Shown here in pieces: positions 55,930 to 64,000 of a DNA stretch of 64,000 nucleotides. Positions within the stretch are counted from its first letter, which is position 1, and each line of letters opens with the position of its first letter. The stretch spans positions 52,667,384-52,731,383 of the forward strand of contig CP154955.1 of NCBI GenBank assembly GCA_039621445.1, read 5' to 3'. Under the pieces are notes generated by a model. It was not told where the DNA came from, did no database searches, and saw only the letters and a list, made by a program, of their open reading frames with translations. The position numbers and the translations under genes are program-made. This stretch comes from Euglena gracilis (taxonomy: Eukaryota > Euglenida > Euglenophyceae > Euglenales).

Positions 55930-58900
55930 CATGCTGTAGGGTTGGGCTGACCCACATTTTGGTCATCCACACAAACCTGAACAGAATGAGAACAAGACCA
56001 CAGAAATATGGAGAGTGTAGTGTGTAGTCATTTTTGAGATAAAGTGCAAACAAATTGGTGTCAAGTGCAAACATTTTTGAGATAAAGCGCACACAATCTG
56101 ACGGGAAATGCAAACACATGGTATGCAAACTTCAAAAAATTGTGCATTAGGTGTAACCGGGACTCCCCCAACAACACAAAAATGACCCTACCGTGAAACC
56201 CAAAACCTCCAAACGCTCAAAATATGAACTGCCATCTCCCCCCCCCCCCCGGTAAATGACCTATTAATGTTGTTTGAGGACCGGGCTGAGCCAGGCCGAA
56301 GGTCCGCCGGCAGCCACATGCCTCAAACATCTGCTGTATCACGGCACTAGGCAAGTAAAGAGCACAGCACTACACAAAACCTGGGGTACGGTCACATTTG
56401 TGGGCAATTGATCGGTCCGGTCTGTGTGTCTGGTTTCACGGCCGGCCTGAACCAATGTCCCAGGCATCGGCTTCACGCTGGAGACTGGGTGATGGGGGGG
56501 AGGGGTGGTGCAGACTGCCCCCTCCCGGCCTCTGATCGTCTGGATCGTTTTGAGGCCCCCAAAAAATCGGGGTGTCCAAGGGCATTTCCAAAAAAAAATT
56601 CCAGCGAAACCCACACCCAAGTCCACCCCCAGAAAAAGCACCCAAGAGAAAAAAGCAACAAGGTACAAAACCTTGGATGGTTGGCCAGCAATGTTCGCCC
56701 TCCAAGACCATGTTGTTCAGGCTGCCTTCACATCTGCATAGGGCACTCAACCTGCCAACCTCCGCTCCATCTTGGTTCGAAAGAGACTGTGGCAGTTGAA
56801 ATGCACTGGTGGTCAATCCGAACCTATCCCATGACTAATCATCCAATGAATTGTAAATCAAGCCAATGATGCCGTCAGAGCCTTCGTGATTTCCTTTTAT
56901 GGGTGTTTTTGGGTTCAGCAAGGAAAACATCCTTCAGATACTTCATATGTCAGCCTTTACATCTGCCTGCTTTGTATCATCCAAATTTCCAACTTAAAGC
57001 CAGAAGATGTATTTTCTTTCAGAAAAAACTTTCACATGATCTCATATTGACTATGCCAAAACAGGGCAAAATGGGCCATATCAAAAGTGTCCCTGATGGC
57101 CCACATGAGGTGATAGAGTGTCCCCTGGGGCTCAATTTTAGGCCAGTGGCTTCCTTTGATTGGCCATCATTTTTGGAGGATCTTTGGGGGAGCACACGGC
57201 TGGCCGACAGCTGGCCGACGGCGTGACGGAAGCCGGGTCAGGTTGTCTATCTCATATGGGTAGAAAATGCCTAATTTGGCGTGCCAGTTCCGAATTTTGA
57301 GAGGCAAATTCCTAACTTTGAGGAGGAAAATTCCTAATTTCATGTGTAAATTCCTAATTTTGAGTGGCAAATGCCTAATTTTGTGTAAAATACCATTTTC
57401 ATGTGGAAAATGCAAAATTTTGGGTGGCATGAGTGGCAAATGTATATTTCGGGGTGAAAATTGCTTAATTCAGCACCTAATGCCAAAATTTGGTGTCCAT
57501 TATTACAGTCGGCAGACACAATTGTTGGACCCCGCTGGACATTTTCGTTGGCCCCCGCTGGGCAGGAAATTGGAGACTGGGGGACTTTCTGTAGGGCCCC
57601 CGGGGACACAAATAGAAAACCCCCGGCCCATGAAGTTGAGGCCCCGATGGACACTTTTTGCAGGGAAAACCGTCTGAAACCTGGAACTGGAAATTCCACG
57701 GCAGACGCTGCGATTCAAATGAAATTAGGTGGAATGTCTTTGAGAGTCTGAGTGTTGATCATCTTCCACCCAAAAGGTGGGGCTAAGCTACAAATCCCAA
57801 AGGGTCACAAATGTGGAAGGCAGAGGGATCATCCAGTAACTTCTCCGAAGCTGTTCCACACTGTCTCTCATTACAATGCAACACATTCACATTGATGACC
57901 AAACTTTCTGAAGCAACCTTTCTTGGTAGCAATGAACATTCCCTAAACATTGCAACTGTGGTTTGTGTCCATGTTTGAACAAATATGCAAAAATAATAAT
58001 AACCTTCAAGCTTAAACAGTTTCGTGTCTACTGAGTATCATGCAAAGCAAGAGGCAACAGCGGCTGTGACGGGGTACACAGCTTTTCAAAAGCACTAAAC
58101 TCACCTTAATTTAGATCATGTGAAAATACAATGTACAGCTTTTTATGGGTCATTTAACAGAACAGGTGGTCTCTTTGCCGACTAACATCCAAAACACTCT
58201 CTCCACTTTTACGAATGTCACCATCTTTGCACAAATGTTCTCAAAAAAAAGCTGTTTGGTCCATCACCAGGTGAGCTGGGACACAGGCTGAATGATATGA
58301 TGCGCTTTTGGGAATTACAGACCGATCAGGTTGGCGAATGCCCAATATTGTTCATTCAAAGGGCTTGTTTCAGAACTTTCTGTTGTGCGAATCTGAAAAC
58401 TGCTGCAGTGTGGGGGAAAAAAAGCATTTGGTAAAAGTCTGGCCTGCTCCTCCCAGCCTTCTCCATCCACTCACGCATATCACAATAGTATGGACCCAGC
58501 ATGTCCACAACGGGCACCTTCTCAGTGTGGGTTTCAGATTCTTCAGAATCAGGACGTCCTCCCTGTTTTTTTTCCACTCACCTCAGTGAAAAAAACGTTT
58601 TCTGGTTCATTTGTATCAAAGTTAAATTGATTTGACCAGTCTTAAATAACGTGCCCCCCCCCCTATTTGTCCCTCCCCCCCAATTGGCATGAGCCCAATT
58701 GGCCAATAAAGGGGCGGCGGGGGTACTCGTTTCAAAGGAAAATGCCTTAGAACAAAAAAATGTCTTTCCAGTCGAGGCAGTGACATTGTCAGCACAACCC
58801 ACAGGTATGAGGTAAACAAAAACTGTAAGAACGGAAAGGGTGAAAAAAAATCATGAGTCTCGCACAGAGTGCCCACGCGGGCTCAACGAAAATGTCCATG

Positions 58901-61100
58901 GGGGCCTAAACCTCTTGTCCATTGGGGACCAATAATGGTGTCCACGGGGGTTCTTGGGGAGGTGTCCGCCAGGGACAACAAAACTTGTCCAAAAGGGATC
59001 TTCATTTTGTCCGAAATTCCCAACTCGGGTGTCCGCTAGCTGTAGGTATATTTTGCCAGTGGGACACCAGCTGGGCATTTTTTAGTCATTTGAATAATAT
59101 GTAGGCAAATAACCCTTCACAATGACTGTAGAATGACCCAAAAAAAAAGGCTGACATGGTCAAAATTCGTCAAAAAAAGTCTAAAATTGGCAAACTTGAC
59201 AAAAATTGACGAAAAATGACTTCAAATGGGCAAAATGCAGCCTCCACCAATGATGAACATGACCTTGAAGGGAGACTGGCGGCGAAAATGTTTCTGCATT
59301 GCACGGCTGTGGCTCGGGTCATTTTCCTGTGAGTCACAACGGCTGGCCGACGGCTGGCCAACGGCGTGCTCCCCCTTTGAAAAAGTCAAATTTTTGACCC
59401 CAAAATGGCCAAGTGATAAAATGCCAAATGAACAGTGGTTGGAATCGGACGTCCTGAAATGGCCATAACGTGGGCTTTCCGTGGAGTTACAACAATCAAA
59501 ATAAAATGACCCTCCCCTGTTTGGCTGCACTTTAGGCGGCCCGGACCCAGGGGGTTCTCAAAAGATTTTACATGCAGTTTGTTTTTTTGCATTGTTTGCA
59601 TATTTTTGTGGTTGTTTTGCATTTTTTTTTGTGTCGCATTTTCTGAGAGTCATGTTTGCTTGTATGTCCCTTTCCCATTGGCCTCAGCCCAATTAGGGCA
59701 TCTCATGGTGTGCACTTTCTGCCGGAGAGGACTTTTTTGGCTCCACCAGGGAAATTTTTTTTCATTTTGCATGAAAATAAGGATTTTTTTGGCCCAAAAA
59801 ATGAAAAAAAAATGCCCAATTCTTTTGCCTTGGAGAAAAAATCAGTGCCAAAAAGAGGAAAATCAAAAAAAAATCTTCTAGCAAAAACCCCAAAAACGCT
59901 GTCTTTTTTTTAAAAAAAAAGAAACGTTAAAAACCCCCCGTAAAGTCAGAGGTACGGGTCACGTTGCTGTTAGATAGGATGGTGAGATGGCCCTAAAAAA
60001 GGGCCAAAGTTGGTCAAAAAATGGCCATAACTCGGATAACTCGGGCTATGAAGAGTTAGGGGAAAAGTTAAGCACAGGGCATTTCAAGTGCTTCTTTTTG
60101 GGCCGCTTGAGATCTCCTTCGTTTTTGCTTCATTTTTTGAGGCACTTTGAAAAAATCGATTTTTAACTCCAAAAAAAATGTCCTAAAAAAACACCAAAAA
60201 TATTTTTAAAAAAGAGCCAGAGCACCAACAGATGGCCACAGAAGCTAGCGATGCTAGCAGACTTTTTTTCTGGAAGTTCACCGAAAATTGCTTGTGTATT
60301 CCACAAAACAATTTCAATTCAATGCTGGAAAAAACCCAACTATTCCAGCATCCTTTCCGGCTGATTTTGAGCATGAATAAAACATGCAAAACTGAAAACG
60401 TTTTTTTTTTTTGCAGTGTTCACATGGACGAAAATGGTTTGTGACAGTTTACACGTGAACAAGATCAAATGAACACGGATTTTTTTTACGATAATTCATG
60501 GATGAACACGGTTTTTGTCAAAAAGTGTGTTGCCTCATTTTTGTGCACAACAATGTCTTTTTTGCGCAAATCGCGTGGACTTGGACACAATTTCCCTTGC
60601 AGCACTCGACATCGTGGAATACGGGCATTGTGACAATTTTTGTTTTGTGATCTGATCCTGCTTTTTCACCGAAAACCCGGGGGCGCCTGCAGCACCCTTG
60701 GACTTTTGGTGAAAAAAAAACGGTATCACATCACAAAAGACTGTACAAAAATCTTCGAAATGCACATTTTGGAGGCTTCTTGAGCCTTTTTTACAGCCTT
60801 GCCAAATCTGACCAGCCCTGTCCCGCCGATTAGCCAATTGGGAGCGGGCAAATATGGGCTGAGGGCGCATTTGGTTTGGTAGACTAGCAATGACCAAAAA
60901 TTTTCAAAAGGCCTGAAATTTCAGGAACGTGCAAATTTAACAGTTTTGGTGAAAGATTTCAACTTTTCATGAAATCTCTCCCTATTAGGGTCAGCCAATG
61001 CGAGCGCGACGCAGGATTTCCTAATTCGGCGTCAGAAAGCATTTCTCCTTCTTGGAATCTGTTGCATATCTTTCTTTCTGGTGCATCTGGACCACTTTCT
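55930..61100. other. AT-rich intergenic repeats
   Basis: Low-GC sequence with relics of the dispersed repeat (57060-57180, 60010-60180), GTCCAnnGGGG-type segments shared between 57490-57670 and 58880-59050, and GCTGGCCGACGGC at 57200-57230 and 59340-59370. No coding island. Confidence 0.5.
57265..57480 (+). repeat. Degenerate tandem repeat of about 20-25 bp
   Basis: Recurring variants of GGCAAATTCCTAATTTTG. The array encodes an Ile/Leu/Lys/Cys-rich spurious ORF. Confidence 0.7.
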
Positions 61101-61106
61101 ATAAGC

Positions 61107-61203
61107 GGAAACGGGGTTCAATCACGATTCCCGGTGCGAAAACAAGGGGCGCCTACGGCGCCCCCTGTTTTCGCACAGGGAATTGTGATTGAACCCTGTT
61201 TCC
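61107..61203. repeat. Near-perfect hairpin, arms about 47 bp
   Basis: The arms GGAAACGGGGTTCAATCACG... and its complement meet at GGCGCC-TAC-GGCGCC, with only a few mismatches. Shorter inverted units of TTCACGGGT follow at 61290-61370. The hairpin is just upstream of the ORF at 61401. Confidence 0.85.
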
Positions 61204-61400
61204 TTCTTAAACCGTTTTGGCAAAGTCACAGGTTACCCTAATGTAGGCAATTTTTTTCCAACCAGGTGCCTACCGGGCTATTTTTGGCGCTTTAAGTGTT
61301 CACGGGTGCACTTTTGGGCGTTCACGGGTACCTCCAAGGGTACCCGTGAACACTCAAAAATGTTCACGGGTGACCGTAGGAAAAATCGTTTAACTTTCAC

Positions 61401-61961
61401 ATGGGCATCCGTGAACAGAAAATGAAACAAAAACCATTCATGTTTATTTCTGCCGCCAATATCCTTTCGGTGTGTTCCACAGCCATGAAGCGTGCTGTGA
61501 ACTTGAGGGATGCTCAGAAGCCTGAACCCCCCACCGTACAAGAATTTGAGGCTGTTTTGCGAACCACAATGTCGCTAGGTAGAGCAACGGTGGATGCCCT
61601 TTTGAGCTCTCTCCCAACCCATGGTGATCAAAAGGAAAAAAATGCCCCAAAGAACCACGCCGCTTTAAGGGCTTTTTTGGAGTATATGGATGTTTGCAAG
61701 CAACACAGTGCGGTTTGTGCCAGTCTGGACGAAGTTTTTTGTTGGGTGGGCATTGTGTCCGTGCATACTGCCGAACTTTACAGCACCAAGGAAGATGTGA
61801 AAGCTTGTGTGAAGGTGAAGGAGGTCTTTGAAGGTGAAGCTGGTGTGAAGGAGGTCTTTTCAAACGTACGTCAATGCGGTTGCTCGCCTTTACAAAGCAT
61901 TTACTTCCACACATTCGATCATCGTGCCCTCCTCATTGAAGCAGTTCCCACGCTTCAATGA
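61401..61961 (+). CDS. Hypothetical protein, single-exon ORF
   Basis: Open frame of 186 codons ending in TGA. A second candidate start lies near 61484 (MKRAVNLRDAQKPE). The peptide is helical and mixed in composition (FEAVLRTTMSLGRATVDALL), and the antisense frames look like antisense. Near the C terminus KVKEVFEGEAGVKEVF reflects a short tandem duplication in the DNA. No domain is recognised. It converges on the recombinase-like fragment at 62163-62953 and may belong to the same mobile element; its codons are less G/C-ending than the three split genes. Confidence 0.55.
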   Translation: MGIREQKMKQKPFMFISAANILSVCSTAMKRAVNLRDAQKPEPPTVQEFEAVLRTTMSLGRATVDALLSSLPTHGDQKEKNAPKNHAALRAFLEYMDVCKQHSAVCASLDEVFCWVGIVSVHTAELYSTKEDVKACVKVKEVFEGEAGVKEVFSNVRQCGCSPLQSIYFHTFDHRALLIEAVPTLQ

Positions 61962-62162
61962 CCTCATGGCCCCTCTCATCACAAGGATGAGAGTTGCGGT
62001 GAGATAGGAGGTGTTTTAAAGAAAAATCACACCAGTCCGGGACTCCATCAACGTTGGTCTCTCGCGGAGGAGTCAGCAGCCCGGGTGGTGGGGTCAGAGT
62101 TCGAGTTCGCACCAAAGGCGGCGGAGGGCTCGGAGGGCACCGCTGCACCGGAGCCTTCCCCT

Positions 62163-62953
62163 TCAGGAGCCACGCGGCAGAACAAAACCATCGTCCTCAA
62201 GGACGGCTGCCTCCCCCTCAGGATGCTCAGAGCCCTCGCCCTTCACACCACACAAAATCTTTGCGGCCTTAAGTGGTGCGGTGAGACGAGAACGGTGGTA
62301 CACGAAATGAGTGCCCGGGGTGACGTTGAAAATTTTGGCACACCCCGCAATTGACAGTTCCCCGTTGTTCACCAACCGTGACATGGCAGCCCGTCTGGCC
62401 AAATCTTTGAACGTCAGGCGTCTCCCCAAAAATTGGGAGGCCCACTTCCCCAGACCGCGAAAATACTCATCCGTAACAGGATTCGGGGGGAAGGTGCGGG
62501 ACGTAAAATTGCAGACGGACCGAAACAAAAAATTGGGTGAACCTTCGGGAAGGGGAACACTGCGCTGTGTAAGCCGCGCGATCTGGTGGTCAATTGCACG
62601 GACGGGGCAGGTGCGTGGATCGTCCCCCTGGGCGATCAACATCCCCACCACAATGGAATAATTTTTGCGCCGTCTGCAAATCCTGGTTTCAGCTCGACCT
62701 CCATCCTACGGATCACCTCTCCGCGGTAACCCATGGTGTACCCAAACAGCAACACGGTTTTCCTCTGGGCCAAAAATGGGTTGCGTTCGTCCAGGGTGTC
62801 AATGACCTTTAGGAGCCCACCAGCCTGTAAAACATTGCTGATGGGCTCTCCGTTGAAACTTGCGGCCTTTTTGGCTCTCTCAGTTTGCGGGGCAGTCTTT
62901 CTGTCATAGATGTAGACGAGTGGGACTATGACTTGTCCAACGTCCTCACGCAG
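62163..62953 (-). pseudogene. Tyrosine-recombinase-like gene, frameshifted
   Basis: Two overlapping minus-strand frames read as one protein. The first (62953-62636) reads ERNPFLAQRKTVLLFGYTMG then YRGEVIRRMEVE, resembling the strand-helix that carries the first catalytic Arg of tyrosine recombinases. The second (to 62163) reads DDPRTCPVRAIDHQIARL and later LTFKDLARRAAMSRLVNNG with a downstream FVYHR, resembling the C-terminal R/H/Y half. The frame change falls near an A-run around 62660. There is no initiator ATG, and TAG and TGA lie immediately upstream. Probably a decayed copy from a tyrosine-recombinase transposon; the family call rests on motif spacing only. Confidence 0.45.
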
Positions 62954-63001
62954 CTATCAGAACGGGAGTGGCTGACTCCCGAGGAGCAAAGGCGTTAGGA
63001 C

Positions 63002-64000
63002 ATGGAGGTTTGTCCAATGTACATTTTGTTGTTCCGCGACATGCTTCTCCCAGATCCTCAATCCCCCGAGGAAGCAGGTGTTGAAGTTGGACCGTGGATG
63101 ATGCGGCTAACATGCCCCCCCCCCCAACTATTCCTCCCCAACTATTCTAACACGTTTCATACTTTCTGGCCGTGCACTGTCTGTGGAGGGGAGACGCCGA
63201 TCCATGAAAGGGACAAGACCGCGCAATATTCAGTGGCATTCGGGCGCGATTCCCCAGTTTTTTCAGCTCTGCCTGGTGCCCACCAGGCCGATGCACCCCA
63301 GGGCAAACACTGAAAATGAGGCAAATTCATGTCCCCCGTGGGGTTGTGGCTCGGGTGGTGCAGGGAAGGTTCAGGCCATGCTGCTAGCGGGGAACGTTGG
63401 GCACTAGAAAGCTGTCGACCTCCAGAAGGTCAACTGGGGCTTGGTTCGGAATGGGGCTGATCGGAATTCAACATCCAAATCTCTTTTCCAGAGTGCATGC
63501 CCCCTCAATCTTGCTGCTGAAAAGCTATTCGCGGGACCGGTATTTGGTTCCTCATTTTCTCCAGTTCCTATGAGCTACCATGGACATTTTATTTTCCTCC
63601 CATCAAAAGATGTCGCACATTGATCTCTGCCGAAATATGTTCATTCCATTTTACGACAAGCACTCTTCACACAACATACTCTTTCAAATGTTCTTTGTGT
63701 CATTCCTGAAAAGGGCATTTTAGATTTGGTGACGCCAGGGTTCCATGTGGGATAATCCAAGAGAAGGCAGGAAATCAAATGGCTGGTTTAAAACCCCGCT
63801 GAAGCATCACCTCAGAGTGACCCTGGCAAAGAACAAGGAGGTCTTGGTCCACTGTGCTTCCAACCAGATCTCGTATTGTTTTGTCTGGGGGGGAAGAGAG
63901 CATCCCATGCTGCTGCTTCAACCAGGCTGCGTTTCCCCCATCTTTTTCCCCGGAGGGCAGTGGACACTGTCCCCAAGCCTGCTCAACGCATCGGGTATCT
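63002..64000. other. No firm gene; one short open frame
   Basis: A plus-strand frame at 63002-63313 (MYILLFRDMLLPDPQSPEEA) is open for 103 codons but crosses a C run and matches nothing I recognise. The remainder shows no coding signal. Confidence 0.35.

Noticed and set aside
62085-62354. Plus-strand ORF of 89 codons
   Set aside because: It overlaps the recombinase-like frame on the minus strand, which has better motif content; it is kept only as an alternative.

Overview
The window looks like nuclear DNA of a large, repeat-rich, intron-dense protist genome. I see no bacterial operons, rRNA genes, complete tRNAs or CRISPR arrays. Coding sequence is confined to short GC-rich islands (about 30-200 bp, third codon positions mostly G/C) separated by kilobases of lower-GC repeats. 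Several junctions lack GT-AG, are bounded by short direct repeats, and can pair end to end. These features resemble the non-conventional introns described in euglenids, so a euglenid is my best guess; this is inference, not proof.

Three split genes can be assembled, all on the minus strand. (1) About 11.0 kb down to 0.96 kb: the 3' part of an unidentified gene in four exons. (2) About 32.2 kb down to 18.1 kb: a class A FAD-dependent monooxygenase in about 15 exons, carrying GxGxxG, DG (DGIHSAVR) and GD (GDAAHP) motifs, the usual C-terminal helix, and an extra tail ending in an acidic run. (3) About 55.1 kb down to 44.9 kb: a macro-domain (ADP-ribose-binding) protein in nine exons, from the QADIT and NAAN motifs to the last beta-alpha unit.

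The rest is mobile and repetitive DNA. CAGG-ended inverted-repeat elements with about 8-bp target duplications sit exactly between exons of genes 2 and 3, and removing element plus one duplication restores the reading frame. Other families are a CAGGGG/GATATC MITE (three copies with matching duplications), G/C-run elements built on AATAAGACC or AATATAAAGCC, and a CTTAGGCGG family with 5-bp duplications (6147-9673, and a nested pair at 34459-43326) packed with short palindromes. There is also a 167-bp tandem array, a 1.17-kb TG tract and many CA tracts.

Layout: 1-4.2 kb repeats; 4.9-5.2 kb GC island; 5.8-9.7 kb element within element; 9.8-11 kb exons of gene 1; 11-18 kb repeats; 18.1-32.2 kb gene 2; 33-34.4 kb unassigned; 34.5-43.3 kb nested palindrome-rich elements; 44.9-55.1 kb gene 3; 53.2-54.7 kb tandem and dispersed repeats; 55.5-61 kb AT-rich repeats; 61.1-63 kb a hairpin, one plus-strand ORF and a broken tyrosine-recombinase-like gene on the minus strand.
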